Assembly: GCA_963204745.1 (NCBI GenBank)
Contig: CAUJHF010000056.1
Coordinates: 1-64,000 of the forward strand
Direction of reading: 5' to 3'
DNA from: Pseudomonadota bacterium
Lineage (GTDB): Bacteria > Pseudomonadota > Gammaproteobacteria > Steroidobacterales > GCA-2729495
Length of the DNA stretch: 64,000 nt
Shown here: positions 48,047-58,356 of the stretch, piece after piece
Layout of the letters: every line of letters starts with the position of its first letter
How positions within the stretch are numbered: the first letter of the stretch is position 1
Made by a program: the position numbers and the translations under genes
Notes under the pieces: model-generated
Seen by the model: the letters and a program-made list of their open reading frames with translations, nothing else
The model's database searches: none
What the model was told of the DNA's origin: nothing

Positions 48047-48478
48047 TTACCGGGTCCGCGGGCAGATATCAGCCTGCGCGAAGAAGAAGCTGATCTCCTG
48101 CCGGGCAGTTTCCACTGCATCCGAGCCGTGCACGACGTTCTCTTCGATGCTGGCCGCAAAGTCCTTGCGAATCGTGCCAGCGTCAGCCTTCTTCGGATCA
48201 GTGGCACCCATGATGCGCCGATGGGTCTCGATGGCGTTCTCGCCTTCGAGGACCTGCGCGATGACCGGGCCGGTCGTCATGTAGTTGACGAGGTCACGGT
48301 AGAAGGGCCGTTCGCGGTGTACTGCATAGAACGCCTCGGCCTGCGCCGTGCTCAGGTGCAGCATGCGCGCGGCAATGACCTTCAGGCCGGCCTGTTCGAA
48401 ACGACGATAGACTTCGCCGATCAGGTTCTTCTGTACGCCATCAGGCTTGATGATGGAAAGCGTTCGTTCAATCGTCAT
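48047..48478 (-). CDS. ndk: Nucleoside diphosphate kinase
   Basis: Balances NTP pools by phosphotransfer through His117 in [12 protein letters not shown]. 143 residues with [19 protein letters not shown] at the start and [14 protein letters not shown] in the middle. Encoded between iscA and rlmN on the same strand. A truncated relic of its possible regulator rnk is elsewhere in the window (12274). Confidence 0.97.
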   Translation of the reverse strand: MTIERTLSIIKPDGVQKNLIGEVYRRFEQAGLKVIAARMLHLSTAQAEAFYAVHRERPFYRDLVNYMTTGPVIAQVLEGENAIETHRRIMGATDPKKADAGTIRKDFAASIEENVVHGSDAVETARQEISFFFAQADICPRTR

Positions 48479-48511
48479 GGATGCTCCAGTACTCGCAGGT
48501 TTCAGGATTGT

Positions 48512-48847
48512 TCAGACAGAAAAACTTTCGCCGCAGCCACACTCGCCTTTGGCTTTGGGATTGCGGAATCGGAATGCCTCGTTCAGACCCTCACGGACAA
48601 AATCAACTTCGGTACCATCGATCACGTCCAGGGCCGTTCGATCGACGACGACCTTTACGCCGGCCTGCTCGAAGACCACATCCTCAGGCATCACCGACTC
48701 GGCAACGCTGACCACATAGGCCATGCCCGAGCAGCCGGTGCGGCGGATACCGATGCGCAGCCCGACTCCGGCTGCCGCAGAACCGGGGCTGCCAATGAAC
48801 GCGCGCGCCCTTTTCAGGGCGTTCTCAGTCAGTACGACCGCCACCAT
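48512..48847 (-). CDS. iscA: A-type Fe-S carrier (IscA)
   Basis: 111-residue Fe-S carrier delivering clusters to apo-proteins. All three conserved cysteines are present: RTGCSGMAYV and ECGCGESFSV at the C-terminus. The ATG at 48847 shares a base with the stop of the IscU-like gene (TGATG), so the in-frame TTG at 48850 is less likely. Followed by ndk after 33 bp. Confidence 0.92.
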   Translation of the reverse strand: MVAVVLTENALKRARAFIGSPGSAAAGVGLRIGIRRTGCSGMAYVVSVAESVMPEDVVFEQAGVKVVVDRTALDVIDGTEVDFVREGLNEAFRFRNPKAKGECGCGESFSV

Positions 48848-49248
48848 CAATTCCTTTTGTTCAAGGGACTACGCTGGTCGCCATTGTCCCAAGCTGCCAA
48901 GCACTTGCGCAAGGCATCCTGAATGATCAGCAGCCGACCGCTCTTCAGCGCCGGCACCTCGAGCGGCCCGCGCAGGCACAGGGGCTCGAAAGTCCCCAGT
49001 TCCGCTGGTGTGCATCCGGTCAGCTTTTCAGCAGCCAGACTGCAGGCGGCAATCACATGCGGGCAGCCATAGGCCTGCCAGGCCAGCGCCACCACACGCC
49101 CGGCGTCGATCCGCGCCTGGAAAACAACCAGGGCGCCCTGCTCCACAGAGCCCCCTTCGCCGCGCACCAGCGTGCCCGGGCCGGGTGGGAGTGTCCCGGC
49201 CTGCCGGGGGGCGGCGAAATGCCGGGCGACTTCGCTGGAATAGTCCAT
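48847..49248 (-). CDS. IscU-like scaffold lacking most cluster ligands
   Basis: A 133-residue protein in the iscU position. The family start is clear (MDYSSEVARHFAAPRQAGTL) and the middle Cys62 stands in the usual context (WQAYGCPHVIAACSLAAEKL). By alignment to E. coli IscU, the first cysteine is Gln37, the helper Asp is Ala39, and the His-Cys pair before the last helix is Gly104-Arg105 (LKSGRLLIIQDA). Three of four ligand positions and the His are therefore lost, although other cysteines (LTGC, PLCLRG, LRKC) occur. It may be a regulatory or sulfur-handling relative rather than a working scaffold. Gap to iscS is 3 bp. Confidence 0.75.
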   Translation of the reverse strand: MDYSSEVARHFAAPRQAGTLPPGPGTLVRGEGGSVEQGALVVFQARIDAGRVVALAWQAYGCPHVIAACSLAAEKLTGCTPAELGTFEPLCLRGPLEVPALKSGRLLIIQDALRKCLAAWDNGDQRSPLNKRN

Positions 49249-49251
49249 GCC

Positions 49252-50427
49252 TCAGGCTCCCGGCACGTCTATGGGGCTGAAACTGCGCAGATGCTGCACT
49301 GCCCGCAACACATATTCGACAGCGAAATCGACTTCGGCAGCGGTGCTCTGTCGGCCGAAAGAGAAGCGGATGGAACTCTGGGCAAGCGCGGCCGGACGGC
49401 CGAGGGCGCGCAACACATAAGAGGCTTCATTGCTGAGGCTGGTACAGGCCGAACCGCTGGCGACACAGAGATCGGCAAGGCTGTAGAACAGGCTCTCACC
49501 TTCGACGCCGGTGATGCTCACGTTCAGTATGTGTCCGCTGCGCCGCTCTGCATGGCCGTTCAGCAGGATGCCGGGCAGTTGCCGCAGGCCCGACCAGAGC
49601 TGGTCACGCAACGCTGTCACATGCCGCGCTTCATCGGGCAGGCGCTGCGCCGCGAGACGAAAGGCTTCGCCCATGCCCGCGACCTGGTGCGTCGCAACCG
49701 TACCCGGACGCAAACCGCGCTCCTGACCACCGCCAAAGAGCAGCGGCGACACGCGACGTACACGTTCCTGGTCGATGAACAGCGCGCCGACACCTTTGGG
49801 ACCATAGATCTTGTGCGCCGAGAGCGAGAGCAGATCGATCTGCCCGGCGCGCACATCGATCCGTTCGCGGCCCGCGCTCTGTGCCGCATCCACGTGCAGC
49901 AGCACATCGTGACGCCGGCAAATCGCCGCGATCGCCGCGATGTCGTGCACCACGCCCGTCTCGTTGTTGACGTGCATCAGCGAGACCAGAACCGTATCCG
50001 GCTCCAGCGCTGCCTCGACAGCCGCCGGCGCGATCAGACCCTCTGCATCCGGCCTGAGCCAGGTGATGCGCCAGCCCTGCGTGGCGAGATGCCGGCAGCT
50101 CTCGATGACGGCCTTGTGTTCGGTCAGTGAGGTCACCAGATGCCGGCCACGCGCCTGACGAAACCATGCTGTACCAATCACGGCCAGATTGTCGGCCTCG
50201 GTCGCGCCCGAGGTGAAGATGATTTCGTCCGGCTGCGCATTGATCAGCGCAGCGACCTGCGCACGTGCTGCCTCGACCAGCGCCTGCGCTGCGCGCCCGG
50301 CGGCATGCCCGAGCGCGGCGGGATTCGCTGCAAGCTCCGGCCTGCGCAGGCAATCCGCCATCAACCCGACGACTTCCGGATCGACCGGTGTGCTGGCCGC
50401 GTAATCGAAATAGACCGGCAGCTGCAT
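49252..50427 (-). CDS. iscS: Cysteine desulfurase IscS
   Basis: PLP enzyme mobilising sulfur from cysteine for Fe-S clusters and tRNA thiolation. 391 residues: Lys206 in LSLSAHKIYGPKG binds PLP, and the catalytic loop Cys328 lies in CVASGSACTS. YFDYAASTPVDP opens the protein and FTSGATEADN is present. The C-terminus lacks the long extension of E. coli IscS that contacts IscU, ending SFSPIDVPGA. Two bp downstream of trmJ. No iscR, hscB, hscA or fdx is nearby. Confidence 0.93.
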   Translation of the reverse strand: MQLPVYFDYAASTPVDPEVVGLMADCLRRPELAANPAALGHAAGRAAQALVEAARAQVAALINAQPDEIIFTSGATEADNLAVIGTAWFRQARGRHLVTSLTEHKAVIESCRHLATQGWRITWLRPDAEGLIAPAAVEAALEPDTVLVSLMHVNNETGVVHDIAAIAAICRRHDVLLHVDAAQSAGRERIDVRAGQIDLLSLSAHKIYGPKGVGALFIDQERVRRVSPLLFGGGQERGLRPGTVATHQVAGMGEAFRLAAQRLPDEARHVTALRDQLWSGLRQLPGILLNGHAERRSGHILNVSITGVEGESLFYSLADLCVASGSACTSLSNEASYVLRALGRPAALAQSSIRFSFGRQSTAAEVDFAVEYVLRAVQHLRSFSPIDVPGA

Positions 50428-50429
50428 GC

Positions 50430-51167
50430 TCAGGGCTTCGGCCGGGGCCCCGATCCCGGCGCCACAGCACTGAGAATGCCGCGCAGGATGTTCAGTTCGT
50501 TCTCGTCCACCTGTGCGCGATTGAACAGACGGCGAAGCCGACGCATCAGGTGGCGCGGATTCTGCGGATTGAGGAAGCCGCTGGCCAGCAGCACGCGCTC
50601 GAAGTGTTCGTAGAAAAGTTCCATTGCGGCCGGACCAGCCAGCGGCGATTCGCGCGGCGGCAGCTCGCGTTCGAGGATCTGCTGCTGCCGCAGTTCATAG
50701 GCGATGATCTGCACCGCCTGGGAAAGGTTCAGCGAGCTGTAGTCCGGATTGGCCGGTATGTAGACGATCGCGCTGCAGAGATCGAGCTCTTCGTTGGCAA
50801 GCCCCGACCGCTCCGGGCCGAAGACCAGGGCCACCGGCTTGCTGGCCGCCTGCTCCATGGCCTGCCGCGCACACTCGCGCGGATCCATCTCCGGGCAACC
50901 GATGCGCCGGTGGCGCGCGCTGGCACCAAGCACCAGTCCGCAGCCCTCCAGCGCTTCCGGCAGACTGGCGACGACTGTCGCGCCATGCAGTACGTCCTGG
51001 GCGCCGGAGGCCAGCGCACGGGAATCAGCGCAGATATGCTCCGGCGGCGGATTGACCAGGTACAGCTGATGAAAGCCCATGGTCTTGATGGCCCGGGCGA
51101 CCGAACCGATGTTGCCGGGGTGGGTGGGCTCGAAGAGCACGAAACGGATGTCGGCTGAACTGGACAT
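50430..51167 (-). CDS. trmJ: tRNA (Cm32/Um32) methyltransferase TrmJ
   Basis: SPOUT-class 2'-O-methyltransferase acting on tRNA position 32. 245 residues: FVLFEPTHPGNIGSVARAIK at the start, VFGPERSGLANEEL and IPANPDYSSLNLSQAVQII form the SAM-binding knot. First gene of the thirteen-gene run to metX and divergent from suhB, as in E. coli. Confidence 0.94.
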   Translation of the reverse strand: MSSSADIRFVLFEPTHPGNIGSVARAIKTMGFHQLYLVNPPPEHICADSRALASGAQDVLHGATVVASLPEALEGCGLVLGASARHRRIGCPEMDPRECARQAMEQAASKPVALVFGPERSGLANEELDLCSAIVYIPANPDYSSLNLSQAVQIIAYELRQQQILERELPPRESPLAGPAAMELFYEHFERVLLASGFLNPQNPRHLMRRLRRLFNRAQVDENELNILRGILSAVAPGSGPRPKP

Positions 51168-51242
51168 AGGCCGGCATTGTAAGCTGGCGGCGCAGGCGCT
51201 GATGCGTACAATGGCCGCCCCGCGCGACAGGCAGACATATCC

Positions 51243-52046
51243 ATGCAGGCAATGCTGAATACGGCCATCCAGGCGGCACGGCGCGCCGGCGATATCGCCA
51301 TCCGCTCGCTGTCACGCCTCGATCAGCTGGAGATCAAGGCCAAGGCCCGCAATGAATATGTCACGCAGGTCGACCAGGCGGCCGAGCAGGCCATCATCGA
51401 GAGCATCCACAAGCGCTATCCGGACCACGCCATCCTCGCTGAAGAGTCCGGGCGGCAGGGCAGCAGCGAGTTCGTCTGGATCATCGACCCGCTCGACGGC
51501 ACCACCAACTTCCTGCACGGCTTTCCCACTTTTTCCGTCTCGATCGCCCTGCGCAAGCGCGATGTCCTGGAGGTCGGCGTCGTTTACGATCCCTGCCGCC
51601 AGGAGCTCTACACCACCATGCGCGGCCGCGGTGCCCAGCTCGACGGCAAGCGCATCCGGGTCAGCGAACGCCGCGAGCTCGAAGGCACCCTGATCGGCAC
51701 CGGCTTCCCCTATCGCAGCAATACCCGCTGGATGAAAACCTATCTGGGCATGCTTGGCAGTGTCATGGAAAACACGGCCGGCGTGCGCCGACCGGGCTCG
51801 GCTGCACTCGACCTGTGCTACCTGGCGGCCGGCCGGCTGGATGGTTTCTTCGAATTCGGCCTCGAGATCTGGGACGTAGCCGCCGGCACGCTGATGATCC
51901 AGGAAGCCGGTGGCGTGATCAGCAACCTGACCGGCAGCGGCTCACATATGGACAGCGGCAATGTGCTTGCCGGCAATCTGAAGATTCACGATGCGTTGCG
52001 CGAACTGTTCACGCCACACCTGAACGCGGACACCGGACCGGCCTGA
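51243..52046 (+). CDS. suhB: Inositol-1-monophosphatase family protein SuhB
   Basis: Mg-dependent phosphatase that also assists rRNA transcription antitermination in E. coli. 267 residues; metal ligands are Glu in LAEESGRQG and the WIIDPLDGTTNFLHG motif, plus the later WDVAAGTLMIQEAGG. ATG at 51243, 75 bp from the divergent trmJ start. Converges with secF. Confidence 0.94.
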   Translation: MQAMLNTAIQAARRAGDIAIRSLSRLDQLEIKAKARNEYVTQVDQAAEQAIIESIHKRYPDHAILAEESGRQGSSEFVWIIDPLDGTTNFLHGFPTFSVSIALRKRDVLEVGVVYDPCRQELYTTMRGRGAQLDGKRIRVSERRELEGTLIGTGFPYRSNTRWMKTYLGMLGSVMENTAGVRRPGSAALDLCYLAAGRLDGFFEFGLEIWDVAAGTLMIQEAGGVISNLTGSGSHMDSGNVLAGNLKIHDALRELFTPHLNADTGPA

Positions 52047-52061
52047 GGCGCACCGTGCCCG

Positions 52062-52078
52062 GGGGCGGTCACCGCCCC
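52062..52078. terminator. Hairpin between convergent suhB and secF
   Basis: GGGGCGGT (52062-52069) and ACCGCCCC (52071-52078) are perfect complements. There is no T-run on either side, so it may be only a factor-assisted or weak bidirectional terminator. Confidence 0.35.
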
Positions 52079-52083
52079 GACAA

Positions 52084-53037
52084 TCAGGGCATCGAGTCGA
52101 CTTCGCCTTCGCCCTCGCCCTTCCCCTGTTTGGGCGGCATCAGGTCCGCCGCTGTCGCCTTGAGGGCCAGCGCCAGCGCACTGGCCACAAAGATCGACGA
52201 ATAGGTGCCGATGACGATACCGACAGTCAGCGCACTGGAGAAACCGCGCAGCGTCTCGCCACCGAAGAACAGCATGGCAAGGACCATGAGCATGGTCAGG
52301 AAACTGGTCATGATCGTGCGGCTCAGCGTTTCATTGACCGAAATGTTCATGATCTCTTCGGGTTCGCCGCGGCGGATCTTGCGGAAATTCTCGCGAATCC
52401 GGTCGAAGACGACGATCGTGTCGTTGACCGAATAACCAATGATCGCCAGCATCGCGGCGAGCACCGACAAGTCGAAAGTGAGACCGGTCAGCGCAAAGAA
52501 ACCCAGCGTAACGACCGGATCATGCAGGGTCGCCATAATGGCGCCCAGGGCGAACTTCCACTGAAAGCGCAGCATGATGTAGGCCGTGATCATGAGCATC
52601 GCAAACAGCATCGCCAGCGCGCCCTGCTCGGTGAGTTCCTGACCGACCTGCGGGCCCACGAACTCCGTACGGCGCAGCTCCACGGTCGGGTCACCGGCCT
52701 TCAGTACAGCGATGATCTGCCCTGCGACCTGTTTGTTATCGAGTCCTTCGCGTGGCAGGAGGCGAATCATCACATCGCTGGCCGTACCGAAGTTCTGCAC
52801 CTGCGCATCGGCGAAATTGCTGGCAGCCAGCCGCTCGCGGATGTCCGGCAGGTTCGCAGGCCCCTGGTAAGCCAGCTCCAGCAGCACACCACCGGTGAAG
52901 TCGATGCCGAAGTTGAGTCCGCGCACGCCGGGGATCAGCAGGATCAGCGAACCGATCATCAGGATTGCTGAAAATACGCCCGCCACGCGCCGCTGGGCGA
53001 GGAAATTCACGTTGGTTATCTTGCTGAAAAATTCCAT
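52084..53037 (-). CDS. secF: Protein translocase subunit SecF
   Basis: Inner-membrane protein driving late translocation through SecYEG with the proton-motive force. 317 residues, six helices; GLNFGIDFTGGVLLEL (D1 motif), a periplasmic P1 domain, and the RND-like core (AIIGYSVNDTIVVFDRIREN, TIMTSFLTMLMVLAML). The ATG at 53037 (MEFFSKI) is taken because the open frame further up overlaps the secD end. An acidic Gly/Glu tail ends the protein. Confidence 0.96.
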   Translation of the reverse strand: MEFFSKITNVNFLAQRRVAGVFSAILMIGSLILLIPGVRGLNFGIDFTGGVLLELAYQGPANLPDIRERLAASNFADAQVQNFGTASDVMIRLLPREGLDNKQVAGQIIAVLKAGDPTVELRRTEFVGPQVGQELTEQGALAMLFAMLMITAYIMLRFQWKFALGAIMATLHDPVVTLGFFALTGLTFDLSVLAAMLAIIGYSVNDTIVVFDRIRENFRKIRRGEPEEIMNISVNETLSRTIMTSFLTMLMVLAMLFFGGETLRGFSSALTVGIVIGTYSSIFVASALALALKATAADLMPPKQGKGEGEGEVDSMP

Positions 53038-53048
53038 GCCGCCATCCG

Positions 53049-54893
53049 TCAGACTGAGAGTCGTTCGACCCTGCGGCCACCATAGGCCAGATTGACCACT
53101 GCACGCGTGACTGTCAGGGCCGTGAACATCGAGGTCATGATGCCGAGACACAGCACCACGGCAAAGCCCTTGATCGGCCCGCTGCCAAAGGCGAACAGCA
53201 CGATGCCGGCAATCAGCGTGGTGATATTCGCATCCGCGATCGTGGAAAACACCTTGTCGTAACCGGCCGAGATGGCCGCCTGCGGGGTACTGCCGTTACG
53301 CACTTCCTCGCGTATACGCTCGTTGATGAGCACGTTGGCATCCACCGCCATACCGATGGTCAGCACGATGCCGGCAATGCCGGGCAGGGTCAGCGCCGCC
53401 TGCAGCAGCGAGAGCAGTGCAACGATCAGGACCACGTTGACCAGCAGACCGATATTCGCGATCAGGCCAAACATCCGGTAATAGGCAATCATGAAGATGC
53501 CGACCACCGCAAATCCGTAGAGAAAAGCCTGAAGGCCGCGATTGATGTTGTCCTGGCCGAGGCTCGGCCCGATGGTGCGTTCCTCGATCTTGTAGACGGG
53601 TGCCGCCAAAGCTCCTGCACGCAACAGCAGGGCAAGGTCTCGCGCCTCGAAGGTATCGAGGCCCGTGATCTGGAAGCTGCTGCTGAACACACCATTGATG
53701 GTCGCGACGTTGATGACCTCGCGCTCGACGCGCGGCACTTCGATTTTCTTGCCATCCCGCTCCACGGTCTCGCGTTTCTGCTCGACAAATACCACCGCCA
53801 TCGGCTTCTTGAGATTTTCCCGTGTGGTCTCCAGCATGCTGCGCGCGCCCTTGCTGTCGAGGCGCACGTATACCGCCGCCATACCCTGATCGAATCCCTG
53901 GCTGGCATCGACCAGCTGGTCGCCGGTCACGATCGTGCGCCGCTTCAGCAGCACGGGGCCGCCATCGCGCATCTGGAACAACTCGCAACCCAGCGGCGCA
54001 CGACCGGTGCGCTCGGCCTCCAGCGGATTCTCGTCGGCGCAGACCAGCCGGAATTCCAGCGTGGCCGTGGCGCCAAGCACACGCTCAGCCTGGGCGGGGT
54101 CCTGCACACCCGGTAACTGGACCACAATCCGGTCGGCGCCCTGGCGCTGCACCACCGGTTCGGCGACGCCGAGTTCGTTGACACGATTGCGCAACGTGGT
54201 CGTGTTCTGCTGGATGGCGAAATCCTGCCGTGCCTTGATCTGCGCTGGCGTCATCTGCGCGACGAGCATCACCGATTCGCCGCTGCTGCGGCGCTCAATG
54301 CCGAGATCCGGATCCGCATCCTTCAGCAAAGCTTCGGCACGGTCGGCGTCGGCGGCGTCGGGCAGCCGGATCAGCAACTCATTGCCTGTGACGCTGATAC
54401 TGCGGCGAATGCGGTTTTCGCGCAGCAACTTGTTGAAATCAGCTGCATAGCTGTCGAGTCGCTGTTTCACTGCCGTGGACACATCGACTTCAAACAGGAA
54501 ATGCACACCGCCACGCAAGTCGAGGCCCAGCGGCACCGGCCGCAGCCCGATCGCACGCAACCAGGCCGGCGTATTCGGCGTAAGCGTCAGCGCAACCAGA
54601 TATTCCTTGCCGAGTGCCAGACGCAGCGAATCAGCCGACCTCAGCTGTACGTCTACCGAAGGGAAACGCACCATCAGGCGGCCCTTGTCGACGTATGGTG
54701 CAGCGCCCTCGATATCCTGCGACGCGATCACCTGGTTCACGCGCTCAATGCCGCTGTCGGTCAACGGTTCGCCGCTTGCGAGGCCAACCTGCACTGCCGG
54801 CGCCTCCCCGAACAGATTGGGCAGCGAAATCAACAGGCCGGCCAGTACGGCGGCGACCACAAGCAGATTTTTCCAGAGCGGAAAGCGATTCAT
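53049..54893 (-). CDS. secD: Protein translocase subunit SecD
   Basis: Partner of SecF. 614 residues: N-terminal helix (LWKNLLVVAAVLAGLLISLP), GLDLRGGVHFLFEVD (D1), periplasmic P1 head and P4 domains, and the C-terminal membrane core (GIAGIVLTIGMAVDANVLIN, ERIREE, GFAVVLCLGIMTSMFTALTV). Eleven bp upstream of secF; 97 bp after yajC. Confidence 0.97.
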   Translation of the reverse strand: MNRFPLWKNLLVVAAVLAGLLISLPNLFGEAPAVQVGLASGEPLTDSGIERVNQVIASQDIEGAAPYVDKGRLMVRFPSVDVQLRSADSLRLALGKEYLVALTLTPNTPAWLRAIGLRPVPLGLDLRGGVHFLFEVDVSTAVKQRLDSYAADFNKLLRENRIRRSISVTGNELLIRLPDAADADRAEALLKDADPDLGIERRSSGESVMLVAQMTPAQIKARQDFAIQQNTTTLRNRVNELGVAEPVVQRQGADRIVVQLPGVQDPAQAERVLGATATLEFRLVCADENPLEAERTGRAPLGCELFQMRDGGPVLLKRRTIVTGDQLVDASQGFDQGMAAVYVRLDSKGARSMLETTRENLKKPMAVVFVEQKRETVERDGKKIEVPRVEREVINVATINGVFSSSFQITGLDTFEARDLALLLRAGALAAPVYKIEERTIGPSLGQDNINRGLQAFLYGFAVVGIFMIAYYRMFGLIANIGLLVNVVLIVALLSLLQAALTLPGIAGIVLTIGMAVDANVLINERIREEVRNGSTPQAAISAGYDKVFSTIADANITTLIAGIVLFAFGSGPIKGFAVVLCLGIMTSMFTALTVTRAVVNLAYGGRRVERLSV

Positions 54894-54990
54894 GAGCAGC
54901 AGGTTCCCGAAATTCCGGCGGGCAAACTTGAGCCAGACCGCAGGACCAGTTGCCGGTATCGGGCAGCCATATCCCCTGGTCCGGTTGGTA

Positions 54991-55320
54991 TCACGCGTTC
55001 TTGATCGTGCCTTTGGGCATCACCGCAGCAATGGTATGGCGCTGCACGACGACCTCGACGCCACTGGCTATCTCGACATGCAGGAAATCGTCCTTGATGC
55101 GGGTCACCTTGCCAAGCACACCGCCGGCCGTGCTGACCTCGTCACCGACCGCCAGGGCCGCCATCATGGCCTTGTGTTCCTTCTGGCGCTTCTGCTGCGG
55201 CCGCATGATCATGAAATAGATCACCAGCAGGATAATGACCATCGGCAGCATGCTGACCCACGGGTCCTGCGCCGGAGCGGCGGCACCTTGTGCCATTGCG
55301 TCCTGGATGAAAAAGCCCAT
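54991..55320 (-). CDS. yajC: Sec translocon accessory protein YajC
   Basis: 109 residues with one membrane helix (MLPMVIILLVIYFMIMRPQQ) followed by the charged linker RPQQKRQKEHKAM and a small SH3-like domain (GDEVSTAGGVLGKVTRI). Standard position between tgt and secD. Confidence 0.95.
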   Translation of the reverse strand: MGFFIQDAMAQGAAAPAQDPWVSMLPMVIILLVIYFMIMRPQQKRQKEHKAMMAALAVGDEVSTAGGVLGKVTRIKDDFLHVEIASGVEVVVQRHTIAAVMPKGTIKNA

Positions 55321-55355
55321 TTATTGACCTTGATTCGCTGAAAAACGGCGCGCCA

Positions 55356-57520
<2,165 letters not shown>

Positions 57521-57595
57521 GCCGGGCGCATCCTAATGAAGTCGCGCCCGCTTGGCACACTTAAGGGCAATCCATCGTGTAAACTGCCGGCCCGC

Positions 57596-57682
57596 GCCGG
57601 GATGGCGGAACTGGTAGACGCGGCGGACTCAAAATCCGTTGGTGGTGACATCGTGTGGGTTCAAGTCCCTCTCCCGGCACCA
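57596..57682 (+). tRNA. tRNA-Leu (anticodon CAA)
   Basis: Acceptor GCCGGGA pairs with TCCCGGC, discriminator A and encoded CCA. The D arm is TGGCGGAACTGGTAGACGC. The anticodon arm GCGGA-CTCAAAA-TCCGT gives anticodon CAA (reads UUG). A long variable arm (class II) and GGTTCAAGTCC T arm complete it; length 87 nt with CCA. Confidence 0.96.
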
Positions 57683-57731
57683 TATTTTACCCAAGCAACC
57701 TCGACGGCATCAGCCGGGACGGCCTGCAGCC

Positions 57732-58349
57732 ATGACCGTACACAGCTTCTTTCCCACGCAGGTCTACTCGGCACACCTGCGGCGCGCCGGCTGGCTGCGC
57801 TTCAATCGCGAGCTGCTGCGCGAATGCCAGCAGGTACGCGAGCACGACGAAGCCGGCCAGAAATGGTGCAGGAAAAACTACCCGGGCGGCTACACATCCT
57901 ACGGCAGCCTCTGCCACATGCAGAAAATGTCTTCGACATTCGAGACGCTGGAGAAAAAGATCAACCGGCACGTCAAGGCCTATGCCAGCGCGCTTGAGCT
58001 CGACATGACTGGCCGCGAACTGACGATGACGGATTGCTGGATCAACATCATGCCGGAGCACGTGGTGCACGGCCTGCATATCCACCCGACCTCGACCATC
58101 AGCGGCACCTATTACGTGCAGACGCCGAAGGGCTGTTCCGGACTGAAGTTTGAAGATCCGCGCCTGGACCGCTTCATGGCCTCACCGCCACGCAAGGCCG
58201 ACTGCAGCCGGGAAAACCAGCCGTGGATCACCATCCCGGCGAAGGCCGGCAACGTGGTGCTGTTCGAAAGCTGGATACGGCACGAAGTGCCGATCAACCA
58301 GCGCCGTGCTGAACGCATCAGCATCAGCTTCAACTACAACTGGTTCTGA
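57732..58349 (+). CDS. Putative 2-oxoglutarate-Fe(II) oxygenase (TIGR02466-like)
   Basis: A 205-residue protein of the family typified by FFPTQVY at the N-terminus and HIHPTSTISGTYYVQTPKG in the core. HGLHIHP supplies likely iron ligands, a second His lies in WIRHEVP, and Arg in ERISISFNYNWF would bind the 2-oxoglutarate carboxylate. Some family members are carried by phages. The ATG at 57732 is chosen as the first with family N-terminus; the frame starts inside tRNA-Leu. Substrate unknown. Confidence 0.75.
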   Translation: MTVHSFFPTQVYSAHLRRAGWLRFNRELLRECQQVREHDEAGQKWCRKNYPGGYTSYGSLCHMQKMSSTFETLEKKINRHVKAYASALELDMTGRELTMTDCWINIMPEHVVHGLHIHPTSTISGTYYVQTPKGCSGLKFEDPRLDRFMASPPRKADCSRENQPWITIPAKAGNVVLFESWIRHEVPINQRRAERISISFNYNWF

Positions 58350-58356
58350 ACCGCCG

